Shown here: positions 47,719 to 56,050 of the stretch, piece after piece
Position numbering within the stretch: the stretch's first letter is position 1
Layout of the letters: every line of letters starts with the position of its first letter
NCBI GenBank assembly: GCA_016713865.1
Contig: JADJOG010000003.1
Span: 1 to 64,000, forward strand
Direction of reading: 5' to 3'
DNA: 64,000 nucleotides
Source of the DNA: Flavobacteriales bacterium
GTDB taxonomy: Bacteria > Bacteroidota > Bacteroidia > Flavobacteriales_F > PHOS-HE28
Translations under genes and position numbers: made by a program
Notes under the pieces: generated by a model
Told to the model about the DNA's origin: nothing
The model's database searches: none
Seen by the model: the letters and a program-made list of their open reading frames with translations, nothing else

Positions 47719-49929
47719 ATGAACGAGCCCAACAAGAACGAACGTCCCAAGGAACGTCCCAAACGCTCCTTCAATTTCTATTGGATCTACGGGATCATCA
47801 TCCTCATGATCCTCTCCATCCAGCTCTTCCAGGGCGGTGGTGGCATGGCCAAGATCACGCGCGCCGAATTCGAGACCATGGTTGCCAACGGCGATGTGGA
47901 GCGCTTCGTGATCATGAATGAGCAAATCGTGAAGGTCTATATCAAGCAGGACCGCTTGGACAAGGAGCCGCACCGAACCAAGGTGAAGGACTCGCCGATC
48001 TCAGGTCGCAACACCTCGGGGCCGCAATACGCCTTCAACCAAGGCAGCAGCAACATGGAGAAGGATGGCCTGATCACGCTCGCGCGTGAGTACAAGGTGC
48101 CTTACGACAACGAGACGCAGGACAATTGGGGCCGCGAGATGATCTACTGGGCGCTCTTGCTCGGCGCCATGGTCTTCGTATGGGTCTTCGTGATGCGGCG
48201 TTTGGGCGGTGGTGTCGGGCCCGGCGGCCAGATCTTCAACATCGGCAAGAGCCGCGCACAAGTGTTCGAGGGTGGCAAGAGCACCAACGTCACCTTCAAC
48301 GACGTGGCTGGACTGGCCGAAGCGAAGGAGGAATTGCAGGAAATCGTTGATTTCCTCAAGAACCCCAAGCGCTACACCGATCTGGGCGCCAAGATCCCCA
48401 AAGGCGCATTGCTCGTTGGGCCTCCGGGCACGGGCAAGACCTTGCTCGCGAAGGCCATCGCCGGCGAGGCCAATGTGCCCTTCTTCAGCTTGAGCGGATC
48501 CGATTTCGTGGAGATGTTCGTGGGCGTAGGCGCCAGCCGCGTTCGCGACCTCTTCAAACAGGCCAAGGAAAAAGCACCTAGCATCATCTTCATCGACGAG
48601 ATCGATGCAATCGGACGCGCACGCGGCCGCAGCGTGAGCATGGGCGCCAACGACGAGCGCGAGAACACGCTGAACCAGCTGCTCACTGAGATGGATGGCT
48701 TCGGCACAAACAGCGGCGTGATCCTCATTGGCGCCACCAACCGCGCTGACGTGCTGGACCGCGCGCTCATGCGCCCTGGCCGGTTCGACCGGCAGATCTT
48801 CGTGGACATGCCCGATGTGAAGGAGCGTGAGGACATCCTCAAGGTGCACCTCAAGCCCCTGAAGCTCGATGTGGCCGTGGACGTGGAGTTCCTCGCCAAG
48901 CAGACACCAGGCTTCAGCGGCGCTGATCTGGCCAATATCTGCAACGAAGCCGCCCTGATCGCTGCACGCAAAAAGAAGAGCACCGTTGACAGGCAGGATT
49001 TCCTCGATGCCGTTGATCGCGTGATCGGCGGATTGGAGAAGAAGAACAAGATCATCACCGACGACGAGAAGCGCGCCATCGCCTACCACGAGGCGGGCCA
49101 CGCCACCGTGAGCTGGCTGGTGGAGCACGCTTCACCCTTGGTGAAGGTGACCATTGTGCCTCGCGGCCGCAGCCTGGGTGCTGCCTGGTACCTGCCCGAC
49201 GAACGCCACCTCACCACTGCTGAGCAGATGCTCGATGAAGTGTGCGCCGCATTGGGAGGCCGCGCCGCTGAAGATGTGATGTATGGCAAAGTGAGCACAG
49301 GTGCCTTGAGCGATCTGGAGAAGGTGACCAAGCAGGCCTATGCCATGGTCACGGTGTATGGGTTGAATGAGCGCGTGGGCACCATCTGCTATTACGCTAG
49401 CAGCGGACAGAGCGAATACAGCTTCGGCAAGCCATACAGTGAGCGCACAGCGCAAACCATTGATGAGGAGGTGAGCAAGATCGTCGAAGGGCAGTACACG
49501 CGCGCGAAGCGGATCCTTAACGAGAACAAGGACAAGCTCACGGCTCTAGCCACGCAACTGCTTGAGAAGGAGGTGATCTTCAAAGAGGACCTCGAGAAGA
49601 TCTTCGGCGAGCGTCCCTTCAAGGCATTCGGCGAAGCCGCTACGAATGGACACGCCGCCGCGCCAAAACCCGAAGCGCCTGTTGAGGGCGAAGCCGGCGC
49701 CAAGCTTAAGGCCATGCGCCGCGCCGATGATTGGGCTCCGGTGCATTGTGCAGCAACACAGCAAGAGGCCGAATTGGTGAAGGGCATGCTCGAGGCGAAT
49801 GGCATCGATGCGGTGGTGATGCATCAAGGTTCGAGTCCCTACCCGTTCTTGGGTGAAGCAGAGGTGCTCGTGCCACGGGCCGATGTGGTGCGCGCCCTCT
49901 ACCTTGTGCGCCAAGCCCCCGAAGCGTGA
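47719..49929 (+). CDS. ftsH: ATP-dependent zinc metalloprotease FtsH with a fused C-terminal DUF2007-like domain
   Basis: A 736-residue membrane protease that degrades misassembled membrane proteins and some regulators. Two membrane helices (about 20-38 and 136-157), an AAA+ module (Walker A GPPGTGKTLLAKA, Walker B IIFIDEIDAIGRAR, SRH around MRPGRFDRQIF) and the zinc site HEAGH are seen. The last 65 residues (PVHCAATQQEAELVKGMLEANGIDAVVM, then EAEVLVPRADVVRALYLV) look like a DUF2007 domain. It is linked by an Ala/Pro-rich spacer, and that is not usual for FtsH. The stop overlaps the cdsA start by 4 bp (GTGA). Confidence 0.93.
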   Translation: MNEPNKNERPKERPKRSFNFYWIYGIIILMILSIQLFQGGGGMAKITRAEFETMVANGDVERFVIMNEQIVKVYIKQDRLDKEPHRTKVKDSPISGRNTSGPQYAFNQGSSNMEKDGLITLAREYKVPYDNETQDNWGREMIYWALLLGAMVFVWVFVMRRLGGGVGPGGQIFNIGKSRAQVFEGGKSTNVTFNDVAGLAEAKEELQEIVDFLKNPKRYTDLGAKIPKGALLVGPPGTGKTLLAKAIAGEANVPFFSLSGSDFVEMFVGVGASRVRDLFKQAKEKAPSIIFIDEIDAIGRARGRSVSMGANDERENTLNQLLTEMDGFGTNSGVILIGATNRADVLDRALMRPGRFDRQIFVDMPDVKEREDILKVHLKPLKLDVAVDVEFLAKQTPGFSGADLANICNEAALIAARKKKSTVDRQDFLDAVDRVIGGLEKKNKIITDDEKRAIAYHEAGHATVSWLVEHASPLVKVTIVPRGRSLGAAWYLPDERHLTTAEQMLDEVCAALGGRAAEDVMYGKVSTGALSDLEKVTKQAYAMVTVYGLNERVGTICYYASSGQSEYSFGKPYSERTAQTIDEEVSKIVEGQYTRAKRILNENKDKLTALATQLLEKEVIFKEDLEKIFGERPFKAFGEAATNGHAAAPKPEAPVEGEAGAKLKAMRRADDWAPVHCAATQQEAELVKGMLEANGIDAVVMHQGSSPYPFLGEAEVLVPRADVVRALYLVRQAPEA

Positions 49930-50711
49930 AGGAACTTCTCGTGCGTGCTGCCAGCGGCGCCGTGTATGCGGTGCTCGTTATCGGTTCAGCGCTATTGGGT
50001 CCGTGGGCCGCAGCAATCCTCTTCCTCCTGGTTTGCCTCATCGCCGCACGCGAGCTTCACCGGCTCGGTGTAACCGGTTTGACATTGGCTGCGAGCTATG
50101 TGGTTGCGCTGGTCACCTATGTCGGGGTCGCCGCGTTGCCCTTGCTCACTCCGCAAGAGCTGCCTTCGCTCCTGGTGTTCGCGCATGTGATCCTGCTGCT
50201 GATCGTGCTAGCGTTCCTTCAGCGACGATTGCGCGATCCGTTGCTCAGCGCCGCAGCCTTCGCGTCATACATCGCGGCGCCTTTTGCATTCGCGGTGTGG
50301 CTCGCGGCTGTCGATGCATGGCTCTTCATCGGCTTCATGCTGCTGCTGTGGACGAATGACACTGGCGCTTACCTCGTGGGCAAATCCATCGGTCGCAATA
50401 AGCTGATGCCTTCTGTGAGCCCCGGCAAGACCTGGGAGGGATTCGTCGGCGGCGTCGCGCTCGCGATGCTCGCGGCATGGCCCATCAGCGACCTGAGCAG
50501 CGCGCTTCCGTTGCATGGCTGGCTCATCGCCGCAGGCGGGGTCGCCATCGCGGGCACCGTTGGCGATCTGTACGAGAGCGCATTGAAGCGCAAGGCCGGC
50601 GTGAAGGACAGCGGCCGGATCATGCCCGGCCATGGCGGAGCGCTGGACCGCTTCGATGGTTACTTGCTAGCTGCGCCGGTGATGCTGCTGGTGGTGCTGC
50701 TGATGAGCTAG
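49926..50711 (+). CDS. cdsA: Phosphatidate cytidylyltransferase
   Basis: A 261-residue membrane enzyme that makes CDP-diacylglycerol. Eight or so hydrophobic segments are followed by the signature NDTGAYLVGKSIGRNKLMPSVSPGKTWEG and by GTVGDLYESALKRKAGVKDSGRIMPGHGGALDRFDGY with the cytidylyltransferase motif. It starts with GTG overlapping the ftsH stop. Its stop codon lies within the left end of a small inverted-repeat element. Confidence 0.92.
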   Translation: MKELLVRAASGAVYAVLVIGSALLGPWAAAILFLLVCLIAARELHRLGVTGLTLAASYVVALVTYVGVAALPLLTPQELPSLLVFAHVILLLIVLAFLQRRLRDPLLSAAAFASYIAAPFAFAVWLAAVDAWLFIGFMLLLWTNDTGAYLVGKSIGRNKLMPSVSPGKTWEGFVGGVALAMLAAWPISDLSSALPLHGWLIAAGGVAIAGTVGDLYESALKRKAGVKDSGRIMPGHGGALDRFDGYLLAAPVMLLVVLLMS

Positions 50712-50877
50712 AACCTATCTCAAAAATACCCTTCGGGCTGCGCCGGGGTCTTTACGCGCCCAGCCTTCGTTGCTCAACCCTTGCATAGCGCCCGGCTATG
50801 CGCGGGTTTCGCGCCTCGGATGGATCGCGAAATCCCTCCGGCTCGCTTCCAAAAGCATTCTTGAGACAGGTTCTAGC
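50706..50877. mobile_element. MITE-like element of 172 bp
   Basis: Left end agctagaacctatctcaaa and right end tcttgagacaggttctagcc are imperfect inverted repeats of about 24 bp. The interior has no coding frame of note and contains a hairpin (gcatagc / gctatgc at 50783-50801). The element lies between convergent cdsA and the GT4 gene; the left end includes the cdsA stop. Confidence 0.6.
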
Positions 50878-50882
50878 CTCGC

Positions 50883-52004
50883 TTAGCTCCTCAAGCTGGC
50901 GAACGCGCGCTCCATGTTCCTGTGGAAGGCCTCAAGCGTGAATCGCTCGGCATAAATGCGCCGCGCATCAGCGGACATGCGGGCGCGGAGCGCTGGATCG
51001 GTGATCAGCTGCTCCAGCCGGTCGGCCACACGCGCAGGGGCATGCACCGGTACCAAGAAGCCGTTCACGCCTTCGTCCACCATCACCGGTATGCCGCGCC
51101 AATCGGTGGCCACAACGGGCAGGCCGAACTGCGCGGCTTCCATGAGCACAACAGGAAAGCTCTCCGCCTCGAAGTGCGAGGGGAAGCAGAAGATGTCGGC
51201 CGATGCGAAGTCGCCGAGCTTATCGGATCCCGTGCGAACGCCAAGCACGTGCACGCGATCGGTAAGACCATGCTGCGCGATGAATGCGAGCATGCGCTGC
51301 TCGAATTCGGCATCGCCCCAACGGCCCATGAGCATCAGTTCGGCATTGGCCCCGCGCCCAATGAGATCGGCGAAGGCCTGCAATAGCACCTCGACGCCTT
51401 TGCTCGGTATGAGCACCGCGGTGAAAAGGACGCGCACGCGGCGGCTGGGCGATAAGTCGCGCGCGATGGCACCACCGGAGAGGTCCTCGATGCCATTGAA
51501 CACGCTCACGATCCGGCGAGCCTTGAAGTATTGCGCATCGGGCGGAGCCAAGTCGCTGGTGCGGATGGCGAGGTGCGGCTTGCGATAGGCGAGCCAGGCC
51601 AGCCAGCGCAAGGGAAGTGGCAAGTTGCCCATGAAGGTTGAAACACCACCCGCATGGAAGTGGAATACCGCGTAGCGGAAGCACCAGCGCACGGCGATCA
51701 GGAATATGATGTCGCGCAGGATGGGCACCATGTTCGGACCGCTGGGCGGGTAATACAGCGCTTGCGATCCGTGCCTGATGCGCGCGCGCCACACTTGCCC
51801 GATGGTGCGGAAGAGGATCCACACCTTGCGCAAGCTGAACCGCCCCACATCGCTCATCTCCTCGGAGTAGGCGAGCCGCACATGCGCGAGTTGGAGCGTT
51901 GCGTAGCGCCCTTCCAGGAACTTCTCGATCATCACGGCCTGCCCACCGAATGGGGGCGGGGTTTGCCCAACCACCAGCACACGCAAGGGCGTATTCTTCT
52001 GCAT
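50883..52004 (-). CDS. Glycosyltransferase family 4 protein
   Basis: A 373-residue GT-B fold transferase. The N-terminal half shows LVVGQTPPPFGGQAVMIEKFL and HFHAGGVSTFMGN. The C-terminal half shows LIPSKGVEVLLQAFADL, FCFPSHFEAESFPVVLMEA with the donor-binding E-x7-E, and GLPVVATDWRGIPVMV. It uses a nucleotide sugar to build a surface glycan or glycolipid; the acceptor is unknown. A promoter-like TAGTTTCG lies 5 bp before the start, so its mRNA may have little or no leader. Confidence 0.87.
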   Translation of the reverse strand: MQKNTPLRVLVVGQTPPPFGGQAVMIEKFLEGRYATLQLAHVRLAYSEEMSDVGRFSLRKVWILFRTIGQVWRARIRHGSQALYYPPSGPNMVPILRDIIFLIAVRWCFRYAVFHFHAGGVSTFMGNLPLPLRWLAWLAYRKPHLAIRTSDLAPPDAQYFKARRIVSVFNGIEDLSGGAIARDLSPSRRVRVLFTAVLIPSKGVEVLLQAFADLIGRGANAELMLMGRWGDAEFEQRMLAFIAQHGLTDRVHVLGVRTGSDKLGDFASADIFCFPSHFEAESFPVVLMEAAQFGLPVVATDWRGIPVMVDEGVNGFLVPVHAPARVADRLEQLITDPALRARMSADARRIYAERFTLEAFHRNMERAFASLRS

Positions 52005-52128
52005 GCGGCGAAACTAGAGGGCGCTGAGCACGGCCTCCCGTCGCGCTGGTCCTCGCGGTTCATAGTGCGATGTTGACAGGAGTTGAACGTATGGCCCGAA
52101 AGCCCCCGACTATATTCGCCGCGCTTCC

Positions 52129-52788
52129 ATGCGACTGCACCGCGAAGGCACCCCCACGCTCTTACTGGTCACCGCAACGGTGTGCTTTGCGCTGTTCGCC
52201 CTGTGGCAATGGCCGGTGCCCGATTGGATCCGCATCCCGTTCAGCATCGCGCTCGCAGCGGTCTGGTGCATCGTTGTCTGGTTCTTCCGCGTACCGTCGC
52301 GCCGCGTGCAGGCCAACGACACGCATGTGCTATCACCCTGCGATGGCAAAGTGGTGGCGATTGAGGAGGTGCATGAGCCGGAATACTTCAAGGACAAGCG
52401 CATCCAGTTGAGCATCTTCATGAGTCCGCTGAATGTGCACATCAATTACTACCCGATCGGCGGTTCGGTGAGTTACAGCGCCTACCACCCCGGCAAGTAC
52501 CTGGTGGCCTGGCATCCGAAGAGCAGCACGGAGAACGAGCGCAGCACGGTGGTGGTGAAGCATCCGAAGCATGGCGAAGTGCTCTTCCGCCAGATCGCCG
52601 GAGCCTTGGCCCGGCGCATCGTCACCTACAGCGCGAAGGATGCTCCCGCTGAGCAAGGGAAGGAATTCGGCTTCATCAAGTTCGGCTCGCGCGTGGATGT
52701 GCTGCTGCCTGTTGGCACGCGCGTAACGGTGAAGCTGGGCGAGAAGGTGAGCGGGAGCATCTCGAAGATCGCAGAATACAACTCCTGA
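52129..52788 (+). CDS. psd: Phosphatidylserine decarboxylase
   Basis: A 219-residue pyruvoyl enzyme of the short PSD type, which makes phosphatidylethanolamine. Two N-terminal hydrophobic helices are followed by VLSPCDGKVVAIEEV, LSIFMSPLNVHINYYPIGG, and the processing site GFIKFGSRVDVLLPVGT, where Gly-Ser cleavage would give the pyruvoyl group. The gene follows the GT4 gene divergently. A TATATTCG box lies 10 bp before the start. Confidence 0.92.
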   Translation: MRLHREGTPTLLLVTATVCFALFALWQWPVPDWIRIPFSIALAAVWCIVVWFFRVPSRRVQANDTHVLSPCDGKVVAIEEVHEPEYFKDKRIQLSIFMSPLNVHINYYPIGGSVSYSAYHPGKYLVAWHPKSSTENERSTVVVKHPKHGEVLFRQIAGALARRIVTYSAKDAPAEQGKEFGFIKFGSRVDVLLPVGTRVTVKLGEKVSGSISKIAEYNS

Positions 52789-53348
52789 TGGAACGCACGC
52801 TGAAGACGATACTCATCGTGGTCATCGCGGCGCTGGCCGCTTTCGTGGTCATCCGCAAGTATGTGATCAAAGGCGGCGAAGCGCCCACGGATGCGCCTGT
52901 CGCTGAGGTGTACCCGCCCGGACCTTTCGACGGTTTGGGCATCCGATTCGATGGCCACTACCGGCACGATGAAGGCGGGCTGCGCTACCTAATGCGCTTC
53001 TTCCCCGAGGGCCGCGTGGTTACCATCAACGGCACCAAGGACGTGGAGGCCACCTTGCACGAGTTCCTCACCCGGGATACCGAGGGCAACCAGCGGATGG
53101 GCCTGCACAACGTGATGGCCGATGTGCGCAACGACAGCATCTTCTTCATGACGCAGGCCATGCGAGGCGAGATCAGCCACCGCGGCAACGTGACCAGTGA
53201 TAGCACCGTGCGCTTCTTCCGGCACAGCCACATCACCGGCAAGGATTTCCATTTCACCTTCACCTTCCGCTCCGACGCGCTCATGAAGGAGCTAGCCGAG
53301 CAAGCCAAGCAATCCGCTCAGGTGGTTGATTCGGTAGGTGGCCAGTAG
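52788..53348 (+). CDS. Membrane-anchored protein of unknown function
   Basis: A 186-residue protein with an N-terminal anchor (ILIVVIAALAAFVVIRKYV) and an extracytoplasmic domain (GLGIRFDGHYRHDEGGLRYLMRFFPEGRVVTI, FFRHSHITGKDFHFTFTF). No family recognised; the HYRHDEGGLRYLMRF-FPEG pattern resembles small beta-sandwich proteins of Bacteroidota. Its start overlaps the psd stop by 1 bp, so it is translationally coupled, and its 3' end overlaps the convergent HAD gene by 57 bp. Confidence 0.6.
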   Translation: MERTLKTILIVVIAALAAFVVIRKYVIKGGEAPTDAPVAEVYPPGPFDGLGIRFDGHYRHDEGGLRYLMRFFPEGRVVTINGTKDVEATLHEFLTRDTEGNQRMGLHNVMADVRNDSIFFMTQAMRGEISHRGNVTSDSTVRFFRHSHITGKDFHFTFTFRSDALMKELAEQAKQSAQVVDSVGGQ

Positions 53349-53987
53349 GTCAGGCTCCGTTTCGGCAGTGTAGTGCGCATGGTCCCAGCCAGCGCGTCGC
53401 GCACCGAGCATGTCGGCTTCGGCATTATCGCCGATCATCAGTGATTCCTCTGCCCGCGCGCCGCTGCGCTTCAAGGCTTCCTCGAAGATGCGAGGGTCCG
53501 GCTTCGCCGCGCCCGCCCGCTCGCTGGTGAGCACCACGTCGAAGGCGTCGTGCAATCCGCAGCTCTGGAGCTTCACGCGCTGCACTTCATCGAAACCGTT
53601 GGTGATGATGTGCAAGCGATGGCGCTCTCGCACAGCATCGATCACTTCGCGCGCGCCGGGCATAAGACCGGGCTTCTGCGGGCAGATCACGAGGTAATCG
53701 ACGGAGAGCGTTGAAGCGAGCCTGCCATCGGCGATGCCGAAGCGCAGCAGCGCCGAGCGGAAGCGCAGCACGCGCAGTACCTCCTTGGGCATGCGGCCCG
53801 CGCCGTGCTCTTTCCACAAGGCGGCATTCAATTCCTCGAACACCGTGATGAAGGCCTGCGCGTCGGGCACGCCGCGTCCAATGAGGCCATGCGTGGCAAC
53901 GAGCTCGCCCAAGGTCTCGCGAGAGTTCGTCCTGAAATCCCACAGCGTATGGTCCAGGTCGAAGAAGAGGTGCGTGTAGCGTTTCAC
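53292..53987 (-). CDS. YjjG-type HAD pyrimidine nucleotidase
   Basis: A 231-residue HAD hydrolase that likely removes phosphate from non-canonical pyrimidine nucleotides. Motif I is FFDLDHTLWDF, motif II THR-like is HIITNGFDEVQRVKL, motif III is AAKPDPRIFEEALKR, and motif IV is LMIGDNAEADMLGARRAGW. There is no ATG at the family start; the GTG at 53987 (overlapping the stop of the gene before by 4 bp, GTGA) is the natural one. Confidence 0.85.
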   Translation of the reverse strand: MKRYTHLFFDLDHTLWDFRTNSRETLGELVATHGLIGRGVPDAQAFITVFEELNAALWKEHGAGRMPKEVLRVLRFRSALLRFGIADGRLASTLSVDYLVICPQKPGLMPGAREVIDAVRERHRLHIITNGFDEVQRVKLQSCGLHDAFDVVLTSERAGAAKPDPRIFEEALKRSGARAEESLMIGDNAEADMLGARRAGWDHAHYTAETEPDLLATYRINHLSGLLGLLG

Positions 53988-54436
53988 CGGAGGAAGCCCC
54001 AGGCCGTGCTGAGTACGATGGACCATGCCGCCACAGCGGTGATCAAGTAGGGGAGGGTGCGCCGGTCGTGACGGAAATACTTCGCGGCGATGATCGCGGT
54101 AATGGGCACCGAGAGGATCGGCGGCATCACCGCCAGTCCGATGAGCCCATAGCGGCGCTTCACCCGGACGATGAACCGGTTGGTGCGCGTGAAGGCCTTG
54201 CGTGCGGGTTTCCCTGCGGCCAGGCGCGCGGCTTTCTTGCGAAGCGCGCCAAGCCGGAGCCACTCGAGCAGGCGTTTGCCGAGCAGGTAGAACGCGGCGG
54301 TGCCCGCGCTTCCACCAATGGCGAGCAACGCAACGGTCTGCCAATAGCTATGCTGGAATCCGTACGACACCGGCGCCGCGAGCAGGAACTTCACGATGCT
54401 CATGCCAAGCACGGTGGCGGCACCGAGCGCGTTCAT
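53984..54436 (-). CDS. Small integral membrane protein
   Basis: 150 residues with three or four hydrophobic segments (AATVLGMSIVKFLLAAPVSYG, TVALLAIGGSAGTAAFYLLG, LIGLAVMPPILSVPITAIIAA, LPYLITAVAAWSIVLSTAWG) and a basic loop (RKKAARLAAGKPARKAFTRT). The PPILSVPITAIIAAKYF region recalls small transporter-like proteins. I do not name a family. It lies between upp and the HAD gene and is coupled to the latter. Confidence 0.6.
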   Translation of the reverse strand: MNALGAATVLGMSIVKFLLAAPVSYGFQHSYWQTVALLAIGGSAGTAAFYLLGKRLLEWLRLGALRKKAARLAAGKPARKAFTRTNRFIVRVKRRYGLIGLAVMPPILSVPITAIIAAKYFRHDRRTLPYLITAVAAWSIVLSTAWGFLR

Positions 54437-54439
54437 GGC

Positions 54440-55090
54440 TCAGGCTTTCTTGCCATAAGCCAGATCGCCGGCATCGCCAAGGCCTGGCACGATGTACGCC
54501 TCTGCGGTCATCTCCTCGTCGATGGCGCCGATCCAGAAGCGTGTTCCGGCGGGCAGGCGCAGCTTGGCATATTCAACGCCTTCGTTGCTGGCGATCGCCG
54601 ACACCACGTGCAGGGCCTTGGGCACGCCCAAGCGCAACAGGGCGCGATACACCAGCACCATGCTCTGCCCGGTGGCGAGCATGGGGTCGCAGAGCACAAG
54701 CACGCGGTCGTGCAGCGGCGGACTGCTCAGGTATTCCACTTCGATATCGAAGCCGTCCTCGCCTTTGCGATGCTTGCGGTAGGCGCTCACGAAGGCGTTG
54801 TCGGCGCGATCGAAATAATTCAGCATGCCTTGGTGGAGCGGAAGTCCCGCGCGCAGGATGGTGGCCAGCACGGGCTGTTCCGTGAGCATGGGCACTTGCG
54901 CGATGCCGAGCGGCGTAACCACTTCTTTCTCCACGTATTCCATGGTGCGGCTCATCTCCAGCGCGAGCACCTCGCCGATGCGCTCCAGGTTGCGTCGGAA
55001 GCGCATGGGGTCCTGCTGCACTTGCGCATCGCGCATCTCGGCCAGGAAATGCCCGGCGATGCTCCGCTCCTTCGCGAGTTCCTTCACCAT
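54440..55090 (-). CDS. upp: Uracil phosphoribosyltransferase
   Basis: A 216-residue salvage enzyme making UMP from uracil and PRPP. Blocks are ILRAGLPLHQGMLNYFDRADNAFVSAYR, VLVLCDPMLATGQSMVLVYRAL (the PRPP loop), VVSAIASNEGVEYA and VPGLGDAGDLAYG. The DPMLATGQS sequence is diagnostic. Starts 5 bp after the GNAT-like gene on the same strand. Confidence 0.92.
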   Translation of the reverse strand: MVKELAKERSIAGHFLAEMRDAQVQQDPMRFRRNLERIGEVLALEMSRTMEYVEKEVVTPLGIAQVPMLTEQPVLATILRAGLPLHQGMLNYFDRADNAFVSAYRKHRKGEDGFDIEVEYLSSPPLHDRVLVLCDPMLATGQSMVLVYRALLRLGVPKALHVVSAIASNEGVEYAKLRLPAGTRFWIGAIDEEMTAEAYIVPGLGDAGDLAYGKKA

Positions 55091-55094
55091 GTCG

Positions 55095-55999
55095 CTATCG
55101 CTTTAACCATCGTAAGGGGATTGGCAGCCGATTGGCCCGCAGGCGAAAATAGGCCCTGTCGGTGGCACCGAAGCCACGATTGAATCGGGCGACGCTCTCG
55201 GTGGCTGATCCCGCGAAATCGAGGATGGTTCCGCTTCCAGCATGCCGCTCGATCCAGGCATCGATTAGAAGGAACATGGCTTTGCGCTCTGACCTTCATT
55301 GGTGTTCGCCGATTTCAGCAGGGTCGAACGGCCCTGCCGTTCGGCGAAGCAGGCTGCGGCGATGGCCTCGCCCTCATGGTATAGCGCGTCGATCCGGCAT
55401 TGCTTGCGAACGAGTCCTTCTGTTATCACCGCCTCGAATCGGTCCAGGTCCTTCACCGCCGATGCACCGTAGCGCGCGCCGGTTGTTCTTCGAAAGAGCG
55501 CGATGAAGCCTGCGGCATCCATCGTCCCGGAGCGCATGCTCGGATCACCTTGCTTCAGATTGCGGCGATGCCCTTTCGCATAGTGTTCCCTCATCGAATC
55601 GATCGGCGCATCAGCGATCAGGATCTGGTTGGGCCAGGTTTCGAGCGTGGCGCCTATGGCTTGGGTGCGCTCCATGCCTTCGTGCAGCCAGATGTCGATA
55701 TAGCGGAAATGGTTGATAGCCGCCGCGATGAATGCTGCATGCGATTCGGGCGATGGCATCGCTGCGAACACGCCGAGTTGCTGAAGGCCCAATGGCTGAT
55801 AGAGGTAGTCGATTCCCCATTTCCGGTTCCTGCACAGCGGCATCATCGCATCAGCCTCATCGTCAATCAGGGCTTCCCATCCGGGCGAAGCGCGACTGAG
55901 CACCCAGCTCTGCGCGTACCAGAACGGTTGCGCGCAACGCATCAAGCGCGCGTCCCACGCGGCCTTGTCGATTTCGTTGTGCTTCAGGTGCGCGATCAT
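55095..55999 (-). CDS. GNAT-like acyltransferase (one frameshift)
   Basis: About 300 residues in two frames. The first part (to about 55279) shows DAMMPLCRNRKWGIDYLYQPLG, LQQLGVFAAMPSPESHAAFI, MREHYAKGHRRNLKQGD and YHEGEAIAAACFAERQGRST; the second shows MFLLIDAWIERHAGSGTILDFAGSATESVARFNRGFGA. Together they resemble the GNAT-fold proteins of polysaccharide and cell-wall loci (BioF2/FemAB-like). The frame changes at about 55279, where one G is missing in a short AAGGCC. The start is the ATG at 55999. It neighbours the DUF7033 gene. Confidence 0.72.
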
Positions 56000-56050
56000 G
56001 GCGTCGCGTTGCGAATGATACGGAGGATGGCCTCGCGCCATGGGAGCTGA

